This document shows, in pieces, positions 34,717 to 47,523 of a stretch of 64,000 nucleotides of DNA (its first letter is position 1; every line of letters begins with the position of its first letter). This DNA is from Nageia nagi. Its lineage: Eukaryota; Pinophyta. The stretch is from contig JBITNC010000001.1 of NCBI GenBank assembly GCA_050084985.1, positions 12,090,001-12,154,000 on the forward strand, read 5' to 3'. A model generated the notes under the pieces. The model was given only the letters and a program-made list of their open reading frames with translations. It searched no databases and was not told the DNA's origin. Position numbers and translations under genes: made by a program.

Positions 34717-36760
34717 CCCTTTCTAGAGTTATCCCAACCTATTCCTCCTAACTTTCAAGGAAAATTAGTTACAAGAGTGAGACAAATTGATGTTGGACAA
34801 CCATCTAGTTCATAAGAACCTTCCAAGAAAGAAAAACAAAATCCCTTAGATATGTTATTGCTTCCTAAGAGTCATCTCTAAAAAAGAAAAGGAGAATTCA
34901 AACCCTTGCTCAAAAATAACAAACCCTAAAAAAAAAGAGAAAAACCTCGTAAAGAAACCCCACACTACATAACTCTGATCACAAAGGATTACACCCACAC
35001 CTCCCAAAATCATAGAAGAAACATTGGAGGTTGTTGCAAAGGAGGAAGAAATCTTTGATGTAGAGGAATTGCAAGAACCTCAAAACATAGTTACTACTGC
35101 CCAGGAGGAAGTCCCAAAAAAGGAATAAGTTCTAGAAAAGGAGCATATGGAAATTCAACAAGGTAAGAGAAATGTACTTGGAGTGGGTATACCTATAGCA
35201 GCTACATCCCAAGGCATACTGAGTGATGATGATGATGAATCTAGGAAGAAAAAAGACTCTAACCCAAAGGAAAAGGCTAATGATGAAGATAAGGTCATGG
35301 AGGAAGCAAAAAAGAAATAGAAATTCAAAATCCTACACCTCTAAAGAAAATAGAACCTACTCAATAGGTCATAGCACCCACCTTAGGTGTAAATACTCCT
35401 CATTCTTTGATCCTTAAAACCTCCCAAGAGGAGATTAAATCAAATTTTTTTATGCAAATTGTAGATCCCATTGATTGGGCAACTTTTGTTAATAAACTTC
35501 TTGTGCTCCCTTAGCAACAGTAGAGAATCTTGAGCAAGGTAACAAAAGTAAGAGATATTAAGATAACATAAATGTATTTTAAAGAAGGACAGCTGAATAT
35601 TGCTCTCATTATTGAAATAAATATGAAGAGTGCTCTAATTATAGACCAATCTAGAATTCTTATAAATACTTTGATGGCAACTAGAAAAAGTCTTCAAGCC
35701 ATGGAGGCTAAGGTAGATAGGTTAAATAAAAAGGTGGATCAATATAAAAAAGATTACTCCCTTAAAGACAAAACTATTACAGAGTTGTAAAATAAAAATA
35801 AAGAATTACTTGCAAAGCTCAACAAGCTAAAAGCAAAATTTGAGAAGAGCTTAGAAGAAATGAAAGTTGATTTAGATAACACAAATAAATTGATCCAAGA
35901 TCTCAAAGCCCAAGTAGTAATTATGGATATCCAAAAGGCCAAGTAAGTTGAAGCTGAATTACAAAGGATAGTAGCAACTAATAAAGTGCTTATTGATGAT
36001 AATACAAGTTGTTATTACTCATAAAAGGCTTCATGAAGTCCCTAATGCAACCAAATAGGGATAAGATGATGACTTTATCGCACTTGCACCTGTTAAAATA
36101 TTAGATAGAAAAATACATCAAGCAATTCGATACACAGACTAATCTTCACCAATCAGCTTAAAAATCCCAATATCAATGGTCAAGAAGATGCAAAGCTAGC
36201 TAAGGGCCTTAACTAAAAAATATATAGCTACCATTACTCTTAGGCCTAGGCAATCATATTTAAGGAGAATTTGGAATATATGTGAACTCCAAAATTTGGT
36301 ATTCAATATGGATATTACTAAACACCAACTTAACATAGAGCTAGGGTTTATTAACAAATTCTTTAATTGAATTAAAAGCCCTAAAATCATGAAAGGATTA
36401 GGATGTATAGGGTAGTGCTGCTAGATGGGTAGCTAATACCATTTAATTCCTTAAACAATATTTTTCTAAGAAATAAATCTTAGATCTTCAATAATTGAAT
36501 GACCTTGCTCAAGAGGCAATTGCAAGATTCCTACATGTTGGAATGCTAGAGAGTGTACTAACAAGGTTCAATGTGGATATAGTTAGGATACAAGCCTCCC
36601 CTATTTTTCACAAATTGATCATCAAGACCTCAAGGAGTTAAGCAAAAATATTAAACCCTTCCTCCTTGCAAAACTTGTGATCCCATCATAGATGCCCATT
36701 AAAGCTTCATCTGAACCAATGACCAGGAGCAACAAGTAGAGGGTTTTGTTCTCCAATAGG
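34717..36760 (+). pseudogene. Element A extra frame, C-terminal part with coiled coil
   Basis: Coding resumes right after the element D target duplication. The first part is Lys/Glu/Pro-rich and low in complexity (to about 35400). From 35572 a long heptad-like segment follows: ILINTLMATRKSLQAMEAKVDRLNKK, then, past a stop, LLAKLNKLKAKFEKSLEEMK and NKLIQDLKAQ, up to about 35940. This predicts an extended coiled coil of over 120 residues. The rest to 36760 is scrambled by stops. With the part at 23526-25275, the original frame was about 3.8 kb long. The function is unknown; a structural or RNA-packaging partner of Gag is conceivable but purely inferred. Confidence 0.5.
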
Positions 36761-36787
36761 TGGAGACCCCAAGAGTTGCCATAAGAT

Positions 36788-38540
36788 TATATTCCTTCAT
36801 AATTGCATTGAGTATGGGGTAACACACTATCATTCTTTTATTATTTTATTTATTTCAAGGAATTCTTCATAATCCCTACTTCCTTTTCCCTTTTTCATTC
36901 ACAAGTATTTAATCTTTTATTTGAATTAAGTCTAAAGAGTTTCAGGTGTTATCAACATCCAAATTTTGTATATATAAGTCTTGGTCTTAGATATTTTGCC
37001 TTAAAATTTTCTAATTAAAATCTAGTGAGTGTTGCAATAACTCTCAATGATAAACTTTAGTCATGTTAATAGTCAAAGAGGTTGAGAACTATATATATAA
37101 AATAGTCATGTATGGGAGCAAATGTATCATATCTAGGTAGTATTGTATTATGTATGGGTAGTAAAAGTATAAGGAAGCATTTGGGAGTTATCATAATTAA
37201 AATGTTTGAGAGTTATTGTAAATATAGTGTTCAAGTGTTGTTGAAAATATAAGCCCAAGTTATGTCCAAATACTTAACATGGGATACCCAAAAGTAAACA
37301 TCACTCATCGATTTTTAGTAATGACATCATCTTTTTTTGTGAAAAATCAATGAGTCCTAGAACAAGCAATGGTGGGTGATATTTCATGAAGATACCAAAT
37401 AGAGCCTACCAATTTTGAGGAATGATGTTAAAACATTTGGCTAAAATTAGTAGGTACTAAGAAGAATTGGATCATCAATAAAGCCTAGTGAAGAGAAATA
37501 GAACCTACTAGACTAAGAAAGCAATGTTGGGAAAGAACTAACACCTAGGTCCACTTGATATTAAGTGTTTGACCCTTGGGGCCCTATTAATGTGTCAATT
37601 TCAACTCATTTCCACAAAACAATAGCAGTTTCTTCTCCATCTAAGTTGATAAATTATTCATGGCCCCCATTACTCTATTCAATTAGAACTATATTATGGA
37701 TCATCAATGGTTATATGGATGTAGATAACTACTAATAGAACACAATGCTAGATCATACCTATAAAATTATAGATGAGTACTTCTTCTATCAACTATAGAG
37801 CCAAAAAAGAGCAGTCAATGATATGTGAGGAAGATTAAGGCTCAATGGATACAATTGCTTAGAAATTGCAAATTTTTAGATGATCATGCTTTTGGTACTT
37901 ATTCATAGTGTAATCTAACATAGTTGTAATATTTATTAGAAATAGGTTTCTTTACTATCTTTAACTAAGATGAATAATTATGTGTATTTATGGTAGACAA
38001 CCACCCAATTGGGTAGTTAATGTATAAATAGTGGATTATTATAAGTCAAAGAGGTTAGACATTCTAGCAAATTTTCCTAGGTCTATAATATGTTTTCATA
38101 TATGATAATGCAAATAGATAATGCTTTTCCCTTTTGCAACAAGTGGTTGTTTATTACTTTTCTAAATGTTATGTATGGGATATTATCTTAAGTTGTGGCT
38201 GTGTATTATGATTATAAGACCCCAAGGGTAAGATAGCTTGCTATTATTAATCTTGGCTATGGATTGCTACCTATGCTACAATGCTCAAGTTGTATAGTTC
38301 TTATTTAAGTTTCAGTTTAATATGTTTATTTCTTTCCTATAACTCTCTACCTTTTTATCTCTTTCCTATTATTTTAAACCTTTACAATAGATAGGAATTG
38401 GCCTATAACCCAAATATTGAGTAGAAAATCAACACAAGCGTATTTCCACCACCTTCTGTTCTTTCAAGGAACCTAATGTTATGGGCAATGAAGAATTCGA
38501 TTAGACCAAACCCTTTGAGGTTACATTATACTGATCAACA
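36788..38540 (+). repeat. Element A 3' LTR (1,753 bp)
   Basis: It matches 9253-11003 in direct orientation. The first dinucleotide is TA instead of TG, and the end is GATCAACA. It is preceded by a weak purine stretch (ggtggagaccccaagag near 36761-36776) that could be the decayed polypurine tract. Confidence 0.9.
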
Positions 38541-38701
38541 ATTGGATGTGTTTTTTCCCAATCATAATTATTGGTAATTATGACTAGATGTGTGTGTCCT
38601 CAATAATAATTATTATGAACAAATATATGTATATGCTTATTTATATTTTTTTACATTACATGGAAGTGTTTTTCCCCATCATTAGTTCCATGAGTGGATG
38701 T

Positions 38702-38704
<3 letters not shown>

Positions 38705-38748
<44 letters not shown>
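38705..38748. repeat. (TA)22 microsatellite
   Basis: An uninterrupted TA dinucleotide run of 44 bp, about 165 bp beyond the element A 3' LTR. Confidence 0.95.
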
Positions 38749-38752
<4 letters not shown>

Positions 38753-39100
38753 ATGTAAAAAAATGAAATTCAAACTATATCAAAGATTGATAATAAACCA
38801 AAATTAAATATGGAACAAATTATTAAGAGAAACTAACTATCTAATGGATATAAGTAAATATGTTCCTTATGTTATAGTTATAAAGGATGAATGAAAAATA
38901 TGAAAGGAAACAAAGAGAGAACCTGCCATTATAAAGTAGGATCGTAAATAGTTGACCATGATAAAAAAAAAAGAGAAATAAATTAGCATGGGGAAATGGA
39001 AAAATGAAAATATACATAATTAAAGAAAGTTTCAAAATAATCAACCCTCAAGTTTGACAATCAAGGGATATCCCTTGCTTGAAGCTATGACTATTGTAGT

Positions 39101-39154
39101 TAATTAAGCTTGCTAGGTTAGGGTATCTATCTTTAGTGTTACTAAGTTAGTTGA
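39101..39154 (+). repeat. Spaced direct repeat, copy 1
   Basis: It shares taattaagc, gttaggttagggtatc-like and ttactaagttagttga blocks with 39963-40016. The copies are about 860 bp apart. Confidence 0.6.
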
Positions 39155-39962
39155 CATAGGTCATGGATTCATTTTTTGGGTTTGAATAATGTTTAACATC
39201 ATCTTCAAGATAGTCATATTTTTATATCTTTATGTTGATCAAATTTAACTTTTGGTAGTAAATATGGATACCCATTTTCGAGCTAAACACTTTTGGTTTT
39301 CATTTCACTTGATTTGGAGGTCATTTAGTGGAGTTATTTGGAGTTTTGGTGGTCATTTTTTGAAATCATTAGCTTCATAGTGTTCTTGGTTCCGTGTTAA
39401 TCATTTTGACAATAAATATTTCCCACACTTTCATTTTGAAGTTTTTTATTTAGGAATTAATTAAAATCATTAAATTTGATTTAATTAATTTTCTAATGTT
39501 TTAGGATACAAATTTTGTTTTTTGACACTTAACCTTGTTAATTCAATATCTTGAGATTTGGTTATCCATTTTGGATGCCATTTTTTCTATTCAGACATAA
39601 AATTATTCAAGATCTTTGTTATGAGCTCTTGGTCCCTTATGGCATATGAACTGCATCTTAAATGATATTTTAGCTTTAGGTGTTGATTGGATCTCACTCA
39701 TGCAAATTTGTAGCTCTTTGATCCTACTTTCTTTAGAGGTTCTTTAACTCTTCATTTGTAGATGTTCATTGGCAATGATTTCAACAGCATCTTTGCACTA
39801 GATTTCTTCTTTTTCTCTTTTAGTGGGGATCTTTACCATAGGGTTTTCTCCTTTTCTTTGTTTGTGAGATATTTTGTATTTTTTATGGGTACCTCATCAA
39901 GTCATTTGTCGAGACTTGTATTATACTCACATATTTTTGTGTCTACTACCTCCTAGCCTCAT

Positions 39963-40016
39963 TAATTAAGCATGTTAGGTTAGGGTATCAAAGTATAATT
40001 TTACTAAGTTAGTTGA
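39963..40016 (+). repeat. Spaced direct repeat, copy 2
   Basis: Partner of 39101-39154, with ttaggttagggtatc and ttactaagttagttga conserved. The two could be ends of a short LTR-like or TRIM-like element. Confidence 0.6.
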
Positions 40017-42699
40017 TAACACTTAATATGAGGTATTTAATTCCTTATGCATGGGCTGTCATTCTTATCCGTATCCTAGTTTCTTATATTTGGATTGTTG
40101 AGATCATTCTCATCATATGGTTGTAATTTTTAATTGTTGGCTATTTAACCAAAGCTTCTCATTGTAATAATATCAAGTTTTATATTTCCTTTTGATAGAT
40201 AAAGATAAATTACTTTTCATTGGAGGAGGCACACAATAGCATATGTCCTTAAAATAATATGTATAACTAAGGGTTTATAGGGTATGAAAAATATATAATA
40301 TGTATTTGGAATTAGAAATGAATGCCTTACCTTGTCAAATACCCTTTTACATGAAGAATATGAAGTTTATGACATGTCATCCTCAAACTTGGGAAGGGAA
40401 AAAACCTCACCATCAACTCCTTTAGGGACTATTTAAGCATTGAGAAATTCAAATTTAAATATTTATAGATTGCATGGGAATTAGAACTAAGTTTTATATG
40501 GTGATATATATTGCTTCATAGTAGTGGATAAGTCTATTAATAAAAGGAGAGAATTTTGAAAAGAAACAAAACATGGTAAATCAACCTCCTTGATCATATT
40601 TGATGATACAAGATCAAATACAAAATAACTTGGCAAATAGGGGAGACTAACTAAAGTAGCTAATAAAACTTAATGAATATAAGGTTGTTGTTAAGGAAAA
40701 TCATGACAAAAATAATGTATCTCTTGAGAAGAGACATCAAATGTGATGTATAAAGATTAAAGAAAGTTAAGAAACTAGGAAGCATTTATTTATTAAGTTT
40801 GAGGATGGATTTTTTAATGGAATCCTAAGTGTTTTACATTCAAGTAAGTCAATCATGCATGAAAAGTACTACAACAAACAAGGTGATACAAACCTAGGGC
40901 CTCCTAGCAATGAGACATGCACCTAGGTTGTGCAATATCCCCAAGGGGATGAAATTAGAAATCATTCGTATTGCTAAGGATTTAGCAATATTGAATTCTC
41001 ATTTTCTATAATTAAAATTAAAATTAAAATTAAGAGAATCTATCTTTTCATATTTTCTATTTATATTTTAAGTTATCTTTTAGTAGGAATTTGATATTTT
41101 GATTGTAGGAATGATCCCTTTTGATTGGTGGGCTAAAATTTTGATTAAAACTTGGTTTATAATTTCATTAATAGGAATCCTACAAATTGAGGTAAAGAAT
41201 TCCATATAATGTTCAAAAGTGAGTTCAAGATAAAAGCCTTCAAATTGTTATACAAATCTATCAAAAATTGGTTCTCTAAACAAATCGATCAGTATCTTAA
41301 GTTAGGGTTTGTTAAAACTAAAATAATATATATCAACTTAGGTGATAAGAGTTATGAGTATTTTCTAGTAGAATTTCTAGAATTGTTTTACAATTTGATC
41401 ATTACACAACCAAAAAATTTGACCCAAACTAGTATTCCTAATATTAAGTAGAATAAAGAAAAATACTTTGATTGATCCAAAATCAACAACCTTAGGCTCT
41501 GAAAGTTCATGAATGGGTCCAACATGTAGTAGATTCTTGTATTACTAAGTTTTTCTTACATAATTGGGTATTATGGGATGTTGATAAAGATATATTCCTT
41601 AGAGGACCAAGGAGACTTTTTATCTAAAATCTATAAATGCTATTTGATCAAGTAAGGAGTTTCTCCTGACGCTATCTCCTACGTATAAAAGGCGAGAAAG
41701 TGCTAGGAGGTGGGAAGGTATGTTAGAAAGAGAATGAGGATTAGTTAAAAGATATTTAGGGTTCACCAAAAGGAATCATAATGATTTAGGGTCACAATGG
41801 TTCACTAAAATAACATTGTAAAATAAGGGTGTATTCTAGAGGGGTAGATAGAAACTTAAGATATGATAGTTTAGAGGTATAATGAAAGGCAAAAAGAGTG
41901 TGGAAAAAAGAAATATTGAAAAAGAAAAAAAATAAATAAATATTTGGAGGAAGAAGAAGATAATGAGAGAAAATAAAGAGAGCTAATTAAATATGTTAAA
42001 GACCTCTTTAGGGAATTTGTAAGTTTTCCAACTATTAGATTCAATATCTGAGAAAAAATAGAAATACTAAACCAACCTAGAAAAAAACATAACTAGAAAA
42101 TGAATTAACAATTTGAAAAAATGGTGACACTAAGGGGGTAGAAACATTAGAAATATAAGATTCTCAAGGAAAATAAAAATCAAAATATCTAACAATAGGA
42201 AAAATAGTAGGAGAAAAAGTGAAAATAGATGAAATAATAGGAATGGTATAAATAATAGGAAGGAACCTTAGGGAGCTACTATTTACTACACCACAAAATA
42301 GCTAACCAATAATTGTTAGGGATCACATCCATGTTAGATCCTTATTTAATTTTTTACCCTCCCCGTATTCCATGCATTTTGATGACATGAAGAATAACCC
42401 ATTAAAAAAATTAAGAATTTCTAATGACACACCACTTAGGATAGTAGAAGAAGAGAACAACAAAACTAAGTTTAAGGACATATTTGAGGTAATAAAATAA
42501 CACTATTTTGATATTACTTTAAGGATAAACCATCATAGGGAAGGAAATATACATCAATGTAGAGGAGGGAGATAACATAACAATAGACCACTAACTCAAT
42601 GACATCAAACATGACCATATATCACAACAAGTACATCAGCATCCAAGTTATCAATATGTCAAAAATAACTTAGGATAATAAGGAGCATTTATTCATACT

Positions 42700-43500
42700 A
42701 AAAGATGAATGGGCTTAAAGAAATGTTAATGTTGAAAATATTAAAATATATGAAGTAACATATACACTTAGGAATGTTAAAGTATTACAGTGGCTAATAT
42801 AATATGAAAAGATAATTGTAAATCAAGGTGTTAGAATGTGGGTTGATACTCATGATGCCTTCAAGCAAAAATGCCACTTTCTAGAGGCTATCATGAAAAA
42901 TGTCAATAAGATGAGAGAACTTGTACTAGGACCTTGAGAAAAAGTTCAAGAATTTAATAAAATATTCAAAGTAATGCAACAAAGGTTAGAAGAACCCATG
43001 ATAGAAAATTTAAAATTTTAATGGTTTATCACTAGATTAAAAGATGACATAAGAATATTTATGTAATAAGATTATAAGTTGTTGTGGAAATTAAATCTCA
43101 ACCTTCATGATCAAAAGAATTAAATGCTATTTGTAAAGAAATAGAATAAGAATTTTAGAAGCTCCCCTAACAATTGATGAATGCTACTATACAATCTAAT
43201 ACAATAGCCATACAAAGAGAAGTATAGTGCTAACTATGCATCAAGGAAGGAAATATCACTAAAAATACTCCATCTTGGAAAATATTGCTCTAGAATATTG
43301 TCAAACTTATTGAATGATGGAAACACATACCATATAAAATTTCCTAGTGCAAATGGAATGCCAAAGAGGTATGCTTGGTATGCCTAGTCCTAATTGTAGA
43401 ACCTGTAGATCATCAAACCATTGGACATAGTACTGTAGAGGGAAAGAATTTTTGGAAGACATCAAGTTAGTCCTTCAAAACAACCTTAGATATTTTTCTC
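42700..43500 (+). pseudogene. gag: Element G Gag (degraded Ty3/gypsy)
   Basis: With several stops, the plus strand reads VNQGVRMWVDTHDAFKQKCHF, MRELVLGP-EKVQEFNKIFK, MQQRLEEPMIENLKF, FITRLKDDIR (about 42825-43070). This is a divergent Retrotrans_gag-like core. At 43395-43436 the codons give CRTCRSSNHWT-YC, which has the exact CX2CX4HX4C spacing of a zinc knuckle with one stop inside. The protease remnant follows downstream at 44460. I call it Ty3/gypsy because of this order and the matching reverse transcriptase beyond element C. Confidence 0.6.
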
Positions 43501-44455
43501 TTTAACAAGAAGGAAAACCTCTATATCAATGAAATGGATGATCCAACCCTATTCCTTTTGTGAAGGATGAAGGTATCAAATATGTCTCTTTGGTCATAGC
43601 AGCCCAAGTATCAACTAATAATAGTGATACATAAAATTTTGATAATTCAACAAATTAATATTACAACAACTAAGGAAATGGTTGAGGTAGAAAATGAGGA
43701 TACAAAGGTAGATATAAATATCAAATATGGGGATAAGGATAATGAAGCATATGCTATAATTTGGGCCACCCATCACATCAATAGTACAATTCGCTACAAC
43801 CATGATCCTATGTCAAATGCCACTACTAATGTAAACACAATGACCATAACTATTAATACTATCCAAAACTATTTTCTCATATGTAAGAAAAATAATGGAT
43901 ATCTCAACTAAAAAATGCTAATGCCCCTCCTCATCCTTTTTCCCAATATCAATATGGTCATACATGTACCAATAGTAGTTACTAGTTAGAAGATTCATAA
44001 AAACTCTTTAAATACCTCAAACTAAACTAGTTTAGTAAAAGGGAAGTCAACAATAAAAACCCCTATCTATCATGAAATATGAGATTTCAAACAAACAAAG
44101 AATTTCATGACAAGGTCTACAACAAAGAAAGTTGGGTTTGAAGAACCCCTTATATAGGAAACATATGATAATAAAAAATACTCAAATGCTAACAAGCACC
44201 AAGATGTCATAGAAATGGACAAAGAGTTTATAGTAACCCTACAAAAATAAAAAATAATAAAAATAATTGAATATTCATCTACTTTAACTAATGAAGAAAT
44301 CAAACTCTTGAAATAATTTTGTACTCTAGTGAAAGAAGAAAATTTGATGACCAAACTAAAGAAATTCACTATTCATTGGAATAAGGATGAACTACATGAA
44401 CTCAAAATATTTCTATCATTAAAATTAAAAAAAAATATTAGAAAAAATAACTTGT
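43501..44455 (+). pseudogene. Element G linker between Gag and protease
   Basis: The coding character is weak. An open stretch at 43624-43911 (EVENEDTKVDINIKYG) and pieces such as KEFIVTLQK and ILTKEEI-like text around 44210-44300 sit where gypsy elements have a variable linker. Nothing else is recognisable. Confidence 0.35.
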
Positions 44456-44769
44456 TATGGTCAATGCTAAAATAAATGGAAAAATCACCAAAAATGTTAT
44501 GATTCATCTAGGGGAAGATGTCAATGCAATGCCTACTAAAACATATTAGAAAATGTTATATCCACCTCTACAACCAACCACCAAAAGGTTTTCTATGGTG
44601 AATAACACCTTAATATAAACTTGAATAATTTTGAATATGCCATGATATCCTTCATGTAAATTGAGCTAAAGATTGATTTTTATGTAATTTATTAGTATGG
44701 TGATAATTTGACTTAAACTGTGCTACTAGATCTTTAATGATTTATCAATAATAAAGGAGTTACCAATAG
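44456..44769 (+). pseudogene. pro: Element G protease remnant, cut by element C
   Basis: The frame reads VMVNAKINGKITKNVMIHLGEDVNAMP, in which the retropepsin active-site triad (D-S/T/L-G) has become HLG. It continues with PPLQPTTKRFSMVNNTL. The surroundings match the family well, but the catalytic Asp is lost. Coding is interrupted at 44769 by the 5' LTR of element C. Confidence 0.65.
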
Positions 44770-45483
44770 TGTTAACACCTAAAAAAGGAATTTTAATTTA
44801 ATTAAAATACTCTTTTAGGTGTTTTGAAATGATTTATTTATTTTATTAAATAAATACCCTTATTATTGTGTAAACTCATCTACCTTATGTTTTATGATAA
44901 TAGATCATCTCTTCATCATAATAAGCATAAGGAGGAGCCTTAAACTAGACCTGTTACCTATAAAGGTGGAGAGGTTGTGTATAAGAAATTATGATATGAT
45001 CTTGAATCCTTAATAGGTGGCAATAAAATTGTGTCATTCTTGATCGATGTGTCTTAATACCACCTATCATATATGGATTTTGTTATACTCTAAGCTCTAT
45101 ATTCCTACGATATGTTTCATTCATTCATAAGCGATATTTTGAGCATTGAAGGTGAGATAATGATATCGAATGAAAGGATGAGGCAATATGGAAAGGTAAC
45201 TGAGTGGTGCCACTGGGTTCCTAGCACCTATGTTGGGTTGAGGTTGGATCCATGGCTCTATTATTTAGGGAAGCTCATCATTCATACTCTTTCAATCAAA
45301 TATTGCCTATTCATTATGATAGGTAAAGTATAGGTTTATATCTTGTGTAAATTTAGTCTGATAGGTTGAGTTCAATTAGGTCATTTTCATATTTCATGTC
45401 ATAATTTAATATTATTTCATGGTTAATTGGTAAAATTGAATTTATTTTAAATAATCCTAATTATTATTATTTTAGTTATAACA
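44770..45483 (+). repeat. Element C 5' LTR (714 bp)
   Basis: It begins TGTTAACACCTAAAAAAGG and ends in ...AGTTATAACA. It matches 52595-53691 apart from the MITE there, and matches 57155-57867 in inverted orientation. Confidence 0.9.
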
Positions 45484-45505
45484 AATGGTAAACTCGACTC
45501 CTTTT
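45484..45505 (+). other. Element C primer binding site region
   Basis: The sequence following the LTR, aatggtaaactcgactcc, contains a TGG start as primer sites do. The tRNA could not be assigned. Confidence 0.35.
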
Positions 45506-45614
45506 TGACACATCACTTTATCCTTCACTAGTTGCACCATAACCCTAGGGTTTTGGGTAGGACTCATATTTCATTTCAAGTATTTTAGAAAAAAAACTAG
45601 TTGATTTTCTTGCC

Positions 45615-46690
45615 ATGGTTAATAGCTTTGATAAGGTACCTAAAGCTAATCTGAAGAAAATGCTTAATGGAAATGAATAATGAAGTGAATCCTATAACAT
45701 TAGGGATACTAGTTGATTTGTTCAAGCTACTCCACCCATGTCTTGGGATTCAAATCTACTATATGATGAGATTCATAATATTAGGACATTGAATCTATAA
45801 TTGGAACCTATTTTTGATACATATAATGGTGAGGGAGATCCTATGGATCATATAATAGCATTTGAGATGAAGTTCAAATTAAAACTTGGGGTGAATGATA
45901 ACTTGATGGAAAAATATTTCCCTACTACATTTAGAGGTGATGCCCAATTGGTACTTCTCTTTACCTACAAAATCTATTAATTACTATGCACAACTTGTCT
46001 CAAAATTTTATATTGATTTCAAATATCTTGCTTCTAGAAAAATAAGAGTTTCAAATTTAGTTAGTGTTATCCAAGGTCCAATTGAAAGATTTCATAAATT
46101 TGTACAAATATTTCGAAAGATATGTAGCATGATTCCTTAACCTCTATCTGATATCACATCCATGTTTGTTCACAACATCCATTCTAAATTTAAATTCATA
46201 GCTTTGGAATATTTGACACTACCATTTACAAAAATTGTGCATAGGCTTATCCAAAAGAGAAGTACCTAGTTGATATGGGTGATTTAAAATATAAAAACCC
46301 TACTAAGGAGATAAAGGAAAGAAGAAATCAGAAAAAAAGAAGATAAATAGGTCCATTCCAAAGAAAAACCCCACCCAAAGAGCATAAAAAGAGTCAAGCA
46401 AAATAAAATATCAAAAACAACACTAGGCTACCTTTAACTCCCACCATTATGTTTAAGAATTTCCTACAAAAAGGAATACTCAAAGCTGATCCAAAGCAAG
46501 AACTAGGTCCCCATGGTGATAAACTTAGTTGGTATAATGAAGCAAAATTTTGTGAATATCACAAGGTTAAAGGTCACAAAATGAATGCTTGCATGACCCT
46601 AAGGAAATAATTATAGAAATTATTAGATGATGGAAAAATATAGTATGAGGCCTATGCATTTGACTCAAATGAGTCTAAACCACTTATGAT
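45615..46690 (+). pseudogene. gag: Element C Gag (degraded)
   Basis: Begins at ATG 45615 (MVNSFDKVPKANLK). The Retrotrans_gag core reads YNGEGDPMDHIIAFEMKFKL, DNLMEKYFPTTFRGDAQL, then after a frameshift near 45935 NWYFSLPTKSINYYAQLVSKF and IQGPIERFHKFVQIF (to 46140). The Tat-type knuckle FCEYHKVKGHKMNAC is encoded at about 46548-46593 and followed by LRK and LLDDGKI, the usual sequel in this lineage. Several stops are present. Confidence 0.8.
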
Positions 46691-46999
46691 GAATGTCATA
46701 TTCAACCAGGAACTATATGGTGCTACTAGGAGAAAAAGGACTAAAGGGAGGATCAATCTGGCCATTGTAGAAAGAAGGGAAGTCCCTTTCAATTATGGTA
46801 CACAATAATGTCTTAAGAAACTAAAGATAACTCATGTCAAGATAAGTATTTTCAAAATTTTGTAATTATCATTTGATCATAGAAATGCTTTATTTGATGA
46901 ACTTAAGAAAACTAAAGTTGATGCAAATATTTTAGTTTCTAAATTTGTAGAATTAATAGCTAATCTTGATATTGATTTAGTTTGTAACATGCTTTGCTT

Positions 47000-47523
47000 T
47001 CAAGAGAGTGAATTTCCTAGTGAATATATCATTGAAAAGAATTTAGGACTATATATCCATGTTAACATTGTTGTTAGTCCTATTAAAAAATCATTGACTG
47101 ATACTGGATCTAATGTAAATATTTTTTTAATGGAATTAATGTAAAAATAATTTCCTTCAATTTATGCAAAAATGAAGAGAATCATAATTAGCATAAAATG
47201 GTTTGATAATACTGAAAAGGAAGCATTAGATATGTCACTATGCTTATTGAAGTAAGAGGTGAAACTATTCATCAAAAAGTCTATATTTTTCAAGTGAAAT
47301 TGGCATATAACTTGTTGGTTGGTAGACCATGGATCTATAAGATTAGCATTTTTACTTTCACATTGCATCGATCAACTAAATTTATGCACAAAGGTAAGCA
47401 AGTTACTATTCATGAAGAAGATAACTCTATAGATGTATGCCAAGTAACTAAGAGGTTTTGGATCCCTCATGATTTTGTTGAAATTAAGGACACACCAACA
47501 CTTATAAATTCCATTAATGTGTA
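47000..47523 (+). pseudogene. pro: Element C protease (degraded)
   Basis: The aspartic protease remnant reads SLTDTGSNVNIF near 47090 with an apparently intact D-T-G triad. After a stop and frameshift, the open piece 47240-47524 has VYIFQVKLAYNLLVGRPWI, the typical protease C-terminal LLGRPW motif. About 950 bp of poorly readable linker separate it from reverse transcriptase. Confidence 0.75.

Larger units (their letters stand above)
9253..38540 (+). mobile_element. Element A: large Tat-like Ty3/gypsy LTR retrotransposon, split by two nested elements
   Basis: Two direct copies of a 1.75-kb LTR (9253-11003 and 36788-38540) bracket gag, protease, an RNase H-like domain, reverse transcriptase/RNase H, integrase and an extra frame, all on the plus strand. 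The flanking 5-mers atttg (9248-9252) and attgg (38541-38545) match at 4 of 5 positions. Without element B (13405-19403) and element D (25281-34711) and their target duplications, A is about 13.85 kb, within the size range known for large plant Tat/Ogre-type elements. Protease coding resumes past B, and the downstream frame flanks D. LTR copies differ at very roughly 15% by eye, making A the oldest of the three. All frames are broken. Confidence 0.9.
38541..42699. other. AT-rich interval without recognised genes
   Basis: It holds a microsatellite (38705-38748), degenerate copies of a 'tggatgtgtttttccc' motif around 38544, 38660 and 38693, a spaced 54-bp direct repeat (39101 and 39963), and low-complexity A/G-rich DNA from about 41880 to 42260. 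The frames at 39762-39956 and 41209-41451 show no family resemblance. Part of it (41500-42700) may be the leader or LTR of element G, but no LTR edge can be placed. Confidence 0.4.

Noticed and set aside
35223-35417. Lys/Arg-rich plus-strand frame suggesting a small basic protein
   Set aside because: Low-complexity frame-shifted reading of the extra frame of element A.
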